A stretch of DNA of 16,195 bases from assembly GCA_024635735.1 (NCBI GenBank), contig JAGXII010000174.1:1-16195 (forward strand). Direction: 5' to 3'. Below, one piece after another: positions 1 through 6,679 of this stretch. The stretch's first letter is position 1, and each line of letters begins with the position of its first letter. Origin of the DNA: Christiangramia sp. (GTDB lineage Bacteria; Bacteroidota; Bacteroidia; Flavobacteriales; Flavobacteriaceae). The notes under the pieces are model-generated. The model had not been told where the DNA came from and searched no databases. It saw only the letters and a program-made list of their open reading frames with translations. The position numbers and the translations under genes are program-made.

Positions 1-194
1 ACTTTATAGTTGACAATATGCTTTGACTTTGCCCCGTCAAGATCCACCAGGTGCAAATATTCAATTCCGTGATCCTGGAATTGCTTGGCCACCTCCAGCG
101 GATTTTCATTATATATTTTACTGGTACTATAATCACCCTGGGAAAGCCTCACGCACTTTCCGTCGATAATGTCTATGGCTGGTATTATTCTCAT
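1..194 (-). CDS. hisA: HisA, phosphoribosylformimino-AICAR ribotide isomerase (N-terminal part)
   Basis: Only the first 64 codons are present; the gene runs off the left edge. The protein begins MRIIPAIDIIDGKCVRLSQG, the classic HisA start, with the predicted catalytic Asp at residue 8, and later shows the second (βα) unit as EYLHLVDLDGAK. HisA is a cytoplasmic TIM-barrel enzyme. It performs the Amadori rearrangement of ProFAR to PRFAR, the substrate of the HisH/HisF synthase. The start is the ATG at 194-192, which aligns with the usual family start. The AT-rich gap upstream shows no clear Shine-Dalgarno. In the common Bacteroidota order hisA directly follows hisH. Here a four-helix-bundle gene and repeats separate them, with 45 bases between that gene's stop and this start. 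hisF and hisIE would be expected beyond the edge, which is inference. Confidence 0.95.
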   Translation of the reverse strand, partial: MRIIPAIDIIDGKCVRLSQGDYSTSKIYNENPLEVAKQFQDHGIEYLHLVDLDGAKSKHIVNYK

Positions 195-207
195 TTGAGG
201 GTAGATT

Positions 208-221
208 TTAGATGTACGAAG
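208..221 (+). repeat. Left inverted copy of a 14-base repeat flanking the four-helix-bundle gene
   Basis: The sequence TTAGATGTACGAAG reads on the plus strand and is followed by a further TACGAA. Two near-identical copies (TTAGATTTACGAAG and TTAGATCTACGAAG) read on the minus strand at 639-666, on the other side of the small gene at 240-596. The copies differ at one base, so they form an imperfect inverted repeat bounding about 460 bases. The copy lies in the gap between the small gene's stop and hisA. Its role is unknown; it may be a cassette boundary. Confidence 0.7.
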
Positions 222-239
222 TACGAATTAAATTAAAAT

Positions 240-596
240 TTATTTTTGATTACGTCGGGCGGTATTGATGGATGCTACTACTATGGATATAATTTCATTT
301 GCCTCAGTATGAAGAATTTTAACTTCCTCAAGATCTTCATTCAGAATGGAAAGGAATAATTCAAGAAAGTACATGCTTTCATCTGCTTCTTCTTCAACAA
401 TTTTTAACTTATTAATAAAATCAGCAGTTGATTTAGCCCTTTGGGCTGCTCTATAATTTGCTCCAACAGAACTTGAACTTCTTAGAAGCTGATTTACATA
501 AGCATTATATTCCCTAGAATGAGGAATTTTATGACAAAGCTTCCAACAGTTTACAGCAAACTCTTTTGTTCTTAATTTTAAATCTTTCGTACCCAT
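240..596 (-). CDS. Four-helix-bundle protein (S23/IVP/bAvd-like family) inside the his operon
   Basis: This encodes a 118-residue, mostly helical, charged protein with no signal peptide or membrane segment. The central stretch, with LLRSSSSVGANYRAAQRA then DFINKLKIVEEEADES, carries the conserved signature of the small four-helix-bundle family. Members are encoded in 23S rRNA intervening sequences, as the accessory Avd protein of diversity-generating retroelements, and as many orphan genes in Bacteroidota. The ATG at 596-594 is preferred over an upstream in-frame TTG at 626: it gives the usual family length of about 118 residues and starts MGTKDLKLRTKEF, as such proteins do. The gene separates hisH from hisA and is bounded by inverted 14-base repeats. 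The cellular role is unknown, and a role in histidine synthesis is unlikely. No reverse transcriptase or rRNA gene is in the window, so it is an orphan of the family. The family call is firm; the function is open. Confidence 0.85.
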   Translation of the reverse strand: MGTKDLKLRTKEFAVNCWKLCHKIPHSREYNAYVNQLLRSSSSVGANYRAAQRAKSTADFINKLKIVEEEADESMYFLELFLSILNEDLEEVKILHTEANEIISIVVASINTARRNQK

Positions 597-638
597 GGTT
601 TCCAATTTATAAAGCTCCAACTTCAAACTTCTGTCATT

Positions 639-666
639 CTTCGTAGATCTAACTTCGTAAATCTAA
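639..666 (-). repeat. Tandem pair of a 14-base repeat, right flank of the four-helix-bundle cassette
   Basis: Two adjacent 14-base units are read on the minus strand as TTAGATTTACGAAG and TTAGATCTACGAAG, differing at one base, and preceded by a further GAAG. They are inverted relative to the copy at 208-221. The stop codon of hisH (TAG at 651-649) and its last codons lie inside this repeat. Related GAAGT-rich words continue to about 611 (GAAGTTTGAAGTTGGAGC). The arrangement resembles short-word intergenic repeats of flavobacterial genomes, which is recalled rather than checked. Confidence 0.75.
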
Positions 667-1242
667 CTTCAAAAAATTTTCCAGAATTTTCTCTCCCGCT
701 TCACTGCTTTTTTCCGGGTGAAATTGAACCCCATAAAAATTATCCTTTTTCAAAGCAGAAGAATAATTCACTCCGTAGTCACATTTTGCAATAGTTTCTT
801 GACATACGGGAGCATAAAAACTGTGTACCAGATAAACAAACTCCTGTTCAGCTATCCCTTCAAAAAGGGGAGTTTTAAGGTCCTTTATTCTGTTCCAGCC
901 TATGTGGGGAACCTTGAGAGTCTTTTCAAAATGGATCACATCCACGTCAAAGATCCCAAGGCCGGTTGTGTTTCCTTCTTCAGACCAATTGCACATGAGC
1001 TGCATTCCCAGGCAAATTCCCAAAACTGGCTGTTTTAATTGTGGGATCAATTGATCTAAACCTGTACTCTTCAGCTTTTTCATGGCAGAACTAGCCTCTC
1101 CCACTCCGGGAAATATTACTTTTTCTGCAGCTTTGATTTCTTCAGCATCATGACTTAACACACCTTCGTAGCCAAGCCTCTCCAAAGCAAATTTGATGCT
1201 CTGGATATTTCCGGCCCCGTAATCTATAATAACAATTTTCAT
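649..1242 (-). CDS. hisH: HisH, glutaminase subunit of imidazole glycerol phosphate synthase
   Basis: The 197-residue class I glutamine amidotransferase begins MKIVIIDYGAGNIQSI. It has the nucleophile elbow GICLGMQL with Cys77 and the His175/Glu177 pair in QFHPEKS, completing the catalytic triad. It releases ammonia from glutamine and passes it to HisF, which makes imidazole glycerol phosphate plus AICAR. The start ATG is at 1242-1240, 35 bases after the hisB stop. The length is near the family norm of about 195-205. The last residues (KLDLRS) are encoded by the 14-base repeat units that extend past the gene, so the natural C-terminus seems to have been replaced or slightly extended when the repeat arrived. 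That region is surface-exposed in HisH and activity is probably intact, which is inference. Confidence 0.96.
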   Translation of the reverse strand: MKIVIIDYGAGNIQSIKFALERLGYEGVLSHDAEEIKAAEKVIFPGVGEASSAMKKLKSTGLDQLIPQLKQPVLGICLGMQLMCNWSEEGNTTGLGIFDVDVIHFEKTLKVPHIGWNRIKDLKTPLFEGIAEQEFVYLVHSFYAPVCQETIAKCDYGVNYSSALKKDNFYGVQFHPEKSSEAGEKILENFLKLDLRS

Positions 1243-1277
1243 CTTCTCAATTCTCAGTCCTAATTACTCCGTTTTGC

Positions 1278-2417
1278 CTACAGCATCCCTTTTGTTGATG
1301 GTAGGATCATTTTCTCCGGGTCTCTCTTGACAGCTACTTTTATGGCTTTGGCAAAAGCCTTAAAAATAGCTTCTATTTTATGGTGTTCATTCGTGCCTTC
1401 GGCTTTTATATTAAGGTTTGCCTTTGCTCCGTCTGTAAAGGATTTAAAAAAGTGATAGAACATTTCTGTTGGCATCTTGCCAATCATTTCCCTGTTGAAA
1501 TCTGCTTCCCAAACCAGCCAGTTTCTTCCACCAAAATCGATCGCGACCTGAGATAGACAGTCATCCATCGGTAAACAGAATCCGTATCTCTCGATACCCA
1601 GCTTATTTCCAAGCGCTTTACTGAAAACTTCTCCCAAAGCAATCGCGGTATCCTCGATAGTATGATGTTCATCAACCTCCAGATCGCCTTTTACCGCGAT
1701 TTTAAGGTCCATCTGTCCATGACGGGCTAACTGATCAAGCATATGGTCAAAAAAGTCAATTCCGGTACTTATATGGCTTTTTCCGGTTCCATCGAGATTC
1801 AATTCAATTTTAATATCAGTTTCATTCGTCTTTCTTTCAATAGAGGCCGTTCTATCCTGTAACTTCAAAAACTCATAGATATCTTTCCAGGAATTGGTTT
1901 TCAAGGCTATTTTATCTTTTACTTCAGATTTATCATTCTCTACTTCATCCTCACCAAGACCCTCATGGTTATCAATGAAAATTCCCTGTCCTCCAAAATT
2001 CATGGCAAATTCAATATCTGTGAGCCTGTCACCAATCATAAAGGAATTTTTCAGATCATAATTCTCATTATCGAGATATTTCTCTTCCATAAGTCCCAAC
2101 TTTGGTTTTCGGGTAGGAGCATTATCTTCAGGAAAAGTACGGTCTATAAGCATATCTTTAAATTCCACACCTTCATTCTTAAAAATTTTGATGATAAAAT
2201 TCTGAATAGGCCAGAAATCGCTTTCCGGAAAACTTTCTGTCCCAAGACCATCCTGGTTTGTAACCATTACGATCTCATAATCCAGTTCCTTTGCGATCTT
2301 TCCCAGATATGTAATCACCTCCGGATAGAATTCCAGTTTATCCAGACTATCAATCTGGTAATCCTCCGGCTCATGTATCAACGTTCCGTCGCGGTCTACA
2401 AATAAAACTTTAGTCAT
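1278..2417 (-). CDS. hisB: HisB, bifunctional histidinol-phosphatase / imidazoleglycerol-phosphate dehydratase
   Basis: This is a 379-residue fusion. Residues 1-165 form a HAD phosphatase with the nucleophile motif VDRDGTL (Asp8, Asp10), a TNQDGLG segment at 53-59 and the acidic motif IGDRLTD near 128-134. Residues 190-379 form the dehydratase, with FFDHML (222-227), the metal-binding DEHHTIEDTA (249-258) and EHHKIEA (344-350). The dehydratase converts imidazoleglycerol phosphate to imidazole-acetol phosphate; the phosphatase later removes phosphate from histidinol phosphate. In the E. coli phosphatase domain a Cys-x-His…Cys-x-Cys loop holds zinc. The equivalent stretch here (residues 91-105, DRTFPEDNAPTRKPK) has none of those ligands. 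I recall a similar loss in other Bacteroidota HisB proteins. The start overlaps the end of hisC by 8 bases, suggesting translational coupling. Confidence 0.96.
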   Translation of the reverse strand: MTKVLFVDRDGTLIHEPEDYQIDSLDKLEFYPEVITYLGKIAKELDYEIVMVTNQDGLGTESFPESDFWPIQNFIIKIFKNEGVEFKDMLIDRTFPEDNAPTRKPKLGLMEEKYLDNENYDLKNSFMIGDRLTDIEFAMNFGGQGIFIDNHEGLGEDEVENDKSEVKDKIALKTNSWKDIYEFLKLQDRTASIERKTNETDIKIELNLDGTGKSHISTGIDFFDHMLDQLARHGQMDLKIAVKGDLEVDEHHTIEDTAIALGEVFSKALGNKLGIERYGFCLPMDDCLSQVAIDFGGRNWLVWEADFNREMIGKMPTEMFYHFFKSFTDGAKANLNIKAEGTNEHHKIEAIFKAFAKAIKVAVKRDPEKMILPSTKGML

Positions 2418-3462
2418 TATCGAGTTCTTTTATTGCTTGTATAAGCTTTTGATTTTCTTCTTTAGTTCCTATGGTTATCCTCAAACAATTTTTGCATAAT
2501 GGCTGGTTACTGCGATTTCTAACCACAATTCCTTTCTCCAGCAATTCATCATATCGGCTATTAGCATCATCTACTTCCATTAATATAAAATTGGCATCAG
2601 ATTTATAAACCCTCTTAATAAAACCAACTTCAAGTAAAACTTTAATTAGAGGCTCTCTTTCATTCAATAGATCAGACACTTTAGATTTAATTTTACTAAT
2701 ATTTACAAGCCCTTTCAAAGCCTGATCCTGGGTGAGTTGGTTCACATTATAAGGAGGCTTTATTTTATTCAATATCTGAATGATTTCCTCGGAAGCATAT
2801 AAAATTCCAAGTCGAATTCCAGCCATGCCGAATGCTTTTGAAAAGGTTTGGGTAACTATAAGATTGGGATATTCATTAAGTTTTTTGGTCCAGCTTTCAT
2901 TTTTAGAAAAGTCGATATATGCCTCGTCTATAACAACGAGCCCTTTAAAATCATCCAGAAGCTGTTTCATTCTTTCGGTCCCAAAGGAATTTCCTGAAGG
3001 ATTATTTGGTGAACATAGGAAAATAATCTTCGTTCTCGTATCCACCTGATTCATAATTGCTGTTACATCAGGTTCAAAATTATGATTAAGAAAAACTTCC
3101 TTATTACCTACATTATTGATATCGGCCAGCACCTTATACATTCCGTAAGTAGGTGGCAATGTGATCACATCATCTATTCCGGGTTCGCAAAATGCCCTGA
3201 AAATAAGATCCAGCACTTCATCACTACCATTCCCGAGCAGAATATTTTTTGCAGGAATTTCTTTAACATCAGAAAGCCTTTCCTTCAACTTATTCTGTTG
3301 TGGATCTGGATATCGGTTTAAACCAGTATTATTAGGGTTTTCGTTCGCATCAAGGAAGATCATATCCTCACCCTGAGTCTTGAATTCATCTCTCGCTGAA
3401 GAATAAGGCTTTAACAGAGCAACATTATCCCGTACTAGTTCATTTATATTGAAATCTTTCAT
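2410..3462 (-). CDS. hisC: HisC, histidinol-phosphate aminotransferase
   Basis: This 350-residue fold-type I PLP enzyme transfers an amino group from glutamate to imidazole-acetol phosphate, giving histidinol phosphate. Visible hallmarks are LDANENP near the N-terminus (38-43), LLGNGSDE (75-82), the SPNNPSG segment (151-157), VIDEAYIDF (177-185) and the PLP lysine in TFSKAFGMAGIRLG (Lys209), with the phosphate-binding Arg217. The length matches the family (about 345-360). The start ATG at 3462-3460 directly abuts the hisD stop with no gap, and the gene overlaps hisB by 8 bases at its other end. It is therefore tightly coupled within the operon. Nothing unusual is seen. Confidence 0.96.
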   Translation of the reverse strand: MKDFNINELVRDNVALLKPYSSARDEFKTQGEDMIFLDANENPNNTGLNRYPDPQQNKLKERLSDVKEIPAKNILLGNGSDEVLDLIFRAFCEPGIDDVITLPPTYGMYKVLADINNVGNKEVFLNHNFEPDVTAIMNQVDTRTKIIFLCSPNNPSGNSFGTERMKQLLDDFKGLVVIDEAYIDFSKNESWTKKLNEYPNLIVTQTFSKAFGMAGIRLGILYASEEIIQILNKIKPPYNVNQLTQDQALKGLVNISKIKSKVSDLLNEREPLIKVLLEVGFIKRVYKSDANFILMEVDDANSRYDELLEKGIVVRNRSNQPLCKNCLRITIGTKEENQKLIQAIKELDND

Positions 3463-4746
3463 CTAATTAAGGTCTTTTAATCTTAGACTAACAGCATTCT
3501 TATGAGCCTGTAAACCTTCAGCTTCTGCCAGTATTTCAATTGCAGGACCAATTTCCCGGATACCATCTTCAGATATTTTCTGAAAAGTAATCGTCTTCAA
3601 AAAACTATCCAGATTCACACCGCTATATTGTTTCGCATAACCATTCGTTGGTAAAGTATGATTGGTCCCCGAAGCATAATCACCTGCACTTTCCGGTGCA
3701 TAATTACCAATAAATACAGAACCGGCATTGGTAATTCCATTCACAAAAAAGCTTTCATTTTCTGAACAGATAATAAAATGCTCAGGTCCATATTCATTGA
3801 TAAGTTCGAGTGCTTCTTCATCAGATTTAATCAGAATAAGCCTGGAATTTTCAATAGCCCGGCTGGCAATATTTTTCCGGGGAAGAACTTCCATTTGATT
3901 TTCAATTTCTTCTGAAACTGCGTCCAGAAGTTTTTCTGAAGTGGAAACCAGAATCACCTGACTATCGGTTCCGTGTTCGGCCTGACTTAAAAGATCGGAC
4001 GCTACATATGATGCTTTTGCTGAATCATCGGCGAAAATTAATAATTCCGATGGTCCCGCAGGCATATCGATAGCTACCTGATATTTTGTGGCAAGCTGTT
4101 TGGCAACAGTTACAAATTGATTTCCGGGGCCAAATATCTTATATACCTGTGGCACACTTTCAGTTCCAAAAGTCATCGCTCCAATAGCCTGAATCCCTCC
4201 TATTTTAAAAATCTTTGTGACTCCACATAAATCTGCGGTATAAAGTATCGCAGGATTTATATTTCCTTCCTTATCAGGTGGAGTACACAATACTATCTCT
4301 TCACAACCAGCTATGCTCGCCGGAATTGCCAGCATAAGAATTGAGGAAAATAACGGAGCTGTTCCGCCAGGAATGTATAAACCAACCTTTTGAATAGCCT
4401 TTTTTTCCTGCCAGCATTTAACTCCTTTGGTAGTTTCTACACTAATCTTTTCAGTTTTCTGTGCAGTGTGAAATTTCTCTATGTTTGTTTTAGCTAATTG
4501 AATAGCTTCTTTCAGATCTTCGGGAATCTGTTGCCTGGCTGTTTCAATCTCATTATTGGTTACCACAAGGCTTTCAAGCTTAATTCCATCAAAGAGATCG
4601 GTATATTTCGCCACTGCTGAATTTCCTTTAGCTCTAATTTCGTCAAAGATTTGATTTACCGTTTGCTCGATATCGGCCACCGTTTGTGTTGGTCTTTTTA
4701 GAATTTCAGGCCAGTTTGCTTTAGAAGGAATTAAAATCTTATTCAT
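3463..4746 (-). CDS. hisD: HisD, histidinol dehydrogenase
   Basis: This 427-residue NAD- and zinc-dependent enzyme oxidises histidinol to histidine in two steps, the end of the pathway. All residues expected from the E. coli enzyme are present at a constant offset of -4: zinc ligands Gln255 and His258 in LLSQAEHG, Asp356 in AGDYASGTNH and His415 in GLQAHKNAV, and the catalytic Glu322/His323 pair in YGPEHF. The glycine-rich VGLYIPGGTAPLFSS (121-135) and FGPGNQFVTVAK (205-216) motifs are also intact. The length is normal. The start is the ATG at 4746-4744, 21 bases after the hisG stop. The hisC start follows its stop codon without a gap. Confidence 0.97.
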   Translation of the reverse strand: MNKILIPSKANWPEILKRPTQTVADIEQTVNQIFDEIRAKGNSAVAKYTDLFDGIKLESLVVTNNEIETARQQIPEDLKEAIQLAKTNIEKFHTAQKTEKISVETTKGVKCWQEKKAIQKVGLYIPGGTAPLFSSILMLAIPASIAGCEEIVLCTPPDKEGNINPAILYTADLCGVTKIFKIGGIQAIGAMTFGTESVPQVYKIFGPGNQFVTVAKQLATKYQVAIDMPAGPSELLIFADDSAKASYVASDLLSQAEHGTDSQVILVSTSEKLLDAVSEEIENQMEVLPRKNIASRAIENSRLILIKSDEEALELINEYGPEHFIICSENESFFVNGITNAGSVFIGNYAPESAGDYASGTNHTLPTNGYAKQYSGVNLDSFLKTITFQKISEDGIREIGPAIEILAEAEGLQAHKNAVSLRLKDLN

Positions 4747-4767
4747 AATTCAAATTTTCAGCAGTTA

Positions 4768-5631
4768 TTAAATTACCATTTTCTCAATAGGTGCTACAAG
4801 TATGCCTTCTGCACCACAGTTTTTAAGCTCATCTATCACTTCCCAGAAACGTTCTTCATTAATCACCGTGTGAACTGAACTCCAGCCCTCTTCGGCCAGA
4901 GGAAGTACTGTTGGACTTCGCATACCGGGCAGTAATTTTATAATATCATCTAATTTCTCATTTGGAGCATTGAGCAAAATATATTTTGAAGTTCTGGCAT
5001 TCAAAACAGATTTGATCCTGAACTGCAATTTCTCAAGAATGGCCTTTCTTTCAGCGGAGATCTTGGGTGAAATAGCCAGTACCGCTTCACTCTTAAGGAT
5101 TACTTCAACCTCTTTCAGATTATTTTTAAAAAGAGTGCTTCCACTTGATACAATATCTACAATCCCATCGGCAAGACCAATATTAGGTGCTATTTCAACA
5201 GATCCGTTAATGATATGAAGCTCTGCTGAAATTCCTTTCTCCTTTAAAAATGAATTTACGGTATTGGGATAAGAAGTGGCAATTTTAGAACCATCGAGAT
5301 CTTTTATGCCGGAATATTTAAATGATTTTGGAACCGCCAGGGAAACTCTGCATTTTGAAAATCCAAGTTTTTCTCCCTGCAGTATATCCTTTCCCTTTTC
5401 AATAAGGACATTCTCTCCTATAATCGCGATATCTACCACTCCGTCCCTGAGATATTGCGGAATATCTCCGTTTCTAAGGTACATCACTTCAAGTGGGAAA
5501 TTTCTGGAAGAAGCTTTTAACTGCTCCTTACCATTATCTATAGAAATTCCGGCATCTTTAAGGATTCCTATAGAATCCTCATAGAGACGTCCCGATTTTT
5601 GTACTGCTATTCTTAATTTTTCTTTACTCAT
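4768..5631 (-). CDS. hisG: HisG, ATP phosphoribosyltransferase (long form with C-terminal regulatory domain)
   Basis: This catalyses the first committed step, ATP + PRPP to phosphoribosyl-ATP. The 287 residues include the PRPP-binding stretch VEIAPNIGLADGIVDIVSSG (145-164). A C-terminal ACT-like domain (about 213-287, ending in GAEGILVAPIEKMV) is the site of histidine feedback inhibition in long-form HisG. This is the HisG-L form, so no HisZ partner is needed. The gene is first in the operon, 19 bases beyond the end of the terminator U-rich tract in the leader region, so its expression should depend on readthrough of that attenuator. The start is the ATG at 5631-5629. Confidence 0.96.
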   Translation of the reverse strand: MSKEKLRIAVQKSGRLYEDSIGILKDAGISIDNGKEQLKASSRNFPLEVMYLRNGDIPQYLRDGVVDIAIIGENVLIEKGKDILQGEKLGFSKCRVSLAVPKSFKYSGIKDLDGSKIATSYPNTVNSFLKEKGISAELHIINGSVEIAPNIGLADGIVDIVSSGSTLFKNNLKEVEVILKSEAVLAISPKISAERKAILEKLQFRIKSVLNARTSKYILLNAPNEKLDDIIKLLPGMRSPTVLPLAEEGWSSVHTVINEERFWEVIDELKNCGAEGILVAPIEKMVI

Positions 5632-5650
5632 AACTTATTTTGGCTGAAAT

Positions 5651-5688
5651 TATAAAACAAAAAACCCGTTTGATTGCTCAAACGGGTT
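5651..5688 (-). terminator. Intrinsic terminator of the his attenuator
   Basis: On the minus strand AACCCGTTTGA and TCAAACGGGTT form a perfect 11-base-pair stem (plus-strand 5663-5673 and 5678-5688) with a four-base loop. A T-rich run TTTTGTTTTATAA follows. It lies between a His-rich leader peptide and hisG, so it is a conditional terminator and not the end of an upstream gene. Confidence 0.92.
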
Positions 5689-5728
5689 ATGAATATTTTA
5701 GTTATTGTTACAACATATCATATTCACC
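5685..5728 (-). promoter_or_regulatory. Candidate antiterminator of the his attenuator
   Basis: The transcript segment GGUGAAUAU (plus coordinates 5728-5720), which includes the leader-peptide stop codon, can pair with AUAUUCAUAACC (5696-5685). GAAUAU pairs with AUAUUC and, after a 3-base bulge, GGU pairs with ACC. The ACC is part of the left arm of the terminator stem, so the two structures exclude each other. A competing upstream hairpin pairs the C-rich segment at 5737-5745 with 5725-5732 (CACC…CGC / GCG…GGTG). A ribosome stalled on the His codons would mask the C-rich strand and favour the antiterminator. The pairing was worked out by eye with no energy calculation. Confidence 0.55.
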
Positions 5729-5780
5729 TCGCCTGAGCGGGGGTGGAAAAATGATGGTGATGTACAGTAATTGTTCTCAT
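5724..5780 (-). CDS. hisL: HisL-like his operon leader peptide (18 residues, four consecutive His)
   Basis: The reading frame MRTITVHHHHFSTPAQAR begins with ATG at 5780-5778 and stops at TGA 5726-5724. Codons 7-10 are CAT CAC CAT CAT (5762-5751), a run of four histidines directly upstream of a strong terminator and hisG. This is the classic layout of ribosome-mediated transcription attenuation: scarce charged tRNA-His stalls the ribosome on the His run and lets RNA polymerase read into the operon. The stop codon sits inside the candidate antiterminator strand, so normal completion of the peptide should block antitermination. The peptide itself is not expected to have another function. It is too short for standard gene calling and is likely to be missed in automatic annotation. 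Confidence 0.9.
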   Translation of the reverse strand: MRTITVHHHHFSTPAQAR

Positions 5781-5789
5781 TGTTGATGG

Positions 5790-5797
5790 CAAATCTA
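5790..5797 (-). promoter_or_regulatory. -7 promoter box of the his operon (TAGATTTG)
   Basis: TAGATTTG matches the Bacteroidota -7 consensus TAnnTTTG exactly and lies only 9 bases upstream of the leader-peptide ATG. No clear TTTG-type -33 box is seen at the expected distance. If this is the promoter, the leader peptide has almost no 5' untranslated region. Confidence 0.55.
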
Positions 5798-5828
5798 AAT
5801 AAAAATTTCAGAAATAAAACCTGAAATT
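5796..5828 (-). terminator. Probable weak terminator of the SPFH-protein gene
   Basis: On the minus strand AATTTCAG (5828-5821) and CTGAAATT (5811-5804) form a perfect 8-base-pair stem with a 9-base loop, followed by the T-rich TTTTATTTA. It begins 21 bases after the stop codon of the SPFH gene and ends at the his promoter box. The low G+C of the stem makes it a weaker call than the other terminators here. Confidence 0.5.
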
Positions 5829-5848
5829 AAATTTTTAAGATATGTTTA

Positions 5849-6664
5849 TTAATTATTGCCCAGAATAATCGGCAATCCTTCGTCTCCAGATCCTATTACA
5901 ACTACTTTGCTGTTAGGTGATTTAGCGAGTTCAACTGTTGCCTGAATACCTTTTTCCAGTAAAACCTTATCGGTAAGTGACGCACTTAAAATTTCATTCG
6001 CACGCGCTTTACCTTCAGCATCTATTCGCTGACGTTCAGCTTCCTGTTGAGCTTTTGTCAATCTGTATTCGTATTCTAAAGATTCCTGCTCCTGTCGTAA
6101 TTTACGTTCAATTGCCTCTTTAATAGTAGACGGCAGGGAAACATCTCTAACCAAAACTTCATTTACCTGAACATATTGCTCATCAAGCAAAAGGTTTGTT
6201 TCGTCAAAGATCTCTTTTTGAATTGCTTCTCTTTTACTCGCGTATAATTGTTCAGGGTTATATCTTCCTACCACTGCTCTGGTAGCTGAACGAATTGCAG
6301 GTTGTAATAATCGCTCGATATAAGCCTCTCCCTTTTCCTGGTGTAATTTTCCAAGGGCTTTATATTCTGGTTGAAACCAAACTGAAGCATCCAGGCTAAT
6401 CTCAAGACCATTAGATGAAAGTACACGCATTTCTTCATCTATAGACTGTTGACGCACTTCGTATACAAACACCTTGTTCCAGGGAGCTACAAAATGAAAT
6501 CCTTCAGATAACGGAGGCTCATCTGTCACAACACCTTCATCAAATGTGCGATATAATACTCCAGCCTCTCCGGAATCAATAGTAACAGTAGACTTCGCGA
6601 TAAAAATAATTAAAATGACGAGACCGATAAAAAGCGGTATCCCAATCTTGGGTAATCGTTCCAT
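5849..6664 (-). CDS. SPFH/prohibitin-family membrane protein
   Basis: The 271-residue protein has one N-terminal membrane anchor (about residues 8-23, IGIPLFIGLVILIIFI). A prohibitin-type SPFH domain follows (about 25-190), with VTIDSGEAGVLYRTFDEGV, then SEGFHFVAPWNKVFVYEVR, and later LLQPAIRSATRAVVGRY. An Ala/Glu/Gln-rich coiled coil (about 188-235, LRQEQESLEYEYRLTKAQQEAERQ…) and a short C-terminal tail complete it. Prohibitin-like proteins form large membrane-associated ring assemblies and in bacteria are linked to membrane organisation and control of membrane proteases. The substrate here is unknown. It starts 15 bases after the stop of the VWA membrane protein and is probably cotranscribed with it. 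The next feature downstream is a weak terminator, then the his promoter. Confidence 0.88.
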   Translation of the reverse strand: MERLPKIGIPLFIGLVILIIFIAKSTVTIDSGEAGVLYRTFDEGVVTDEPPLSEGFHFVAPWNKVFVYEVRQQSIDEEMRVLSSNGLEISLDASVWFQPEYKALGKLHQEKGEAYIERLLQPAIRSATRAVVGRYNPEQLYASKREAIQKEIFDETNLLLDEQYVQVNEVLVRDVSLPSTIKEAIERKLRQEQESLEYEYRLTKAQQEAERQRIDAEGKARANEILSASLTDKVLLEKGIQATVELAKSPNSKVVVIGSGDEGLPIILGNN

Positions 6665-6679
6665 AAAAAATTGTTGAAT

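Noticed and set aside
240..596. Diversity-generating retroelement suggested by an Avd-like protein
   Set aside because: There is no reverse transcriptase, template repeat or variable repeat in the window, so the protein is treated as an orphan member of the wider family.
597..626. Longer form of the four-helix-bundle protein from a TTG at 626
   Set aside because: The extra ten codons fall in the GAAGT-rich repeat region, the start would be TTG, and the ATG at 596 gives the usual family length and N-terminus.
208..666. CRISPR or classical insertion sequence
   Set aside because: There are only three 14-base units, two of them directly tandem with no spacers. No transposase frame is present and no clear target-site duplication was seen.
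240..670. rRNA intervening-sequence context for the S23-like protein
   Set aside because: No rRNA sequence is visible; the surroundings are hisH and hisA.
1965..2405. Plus-strand open frame of 146 codons
   Set aside because: It is antisense to the well-supported HisB phosphatase domain. Its composition (Ile/Phe/His-rich) is that of a mirror frame and no family is recognised.
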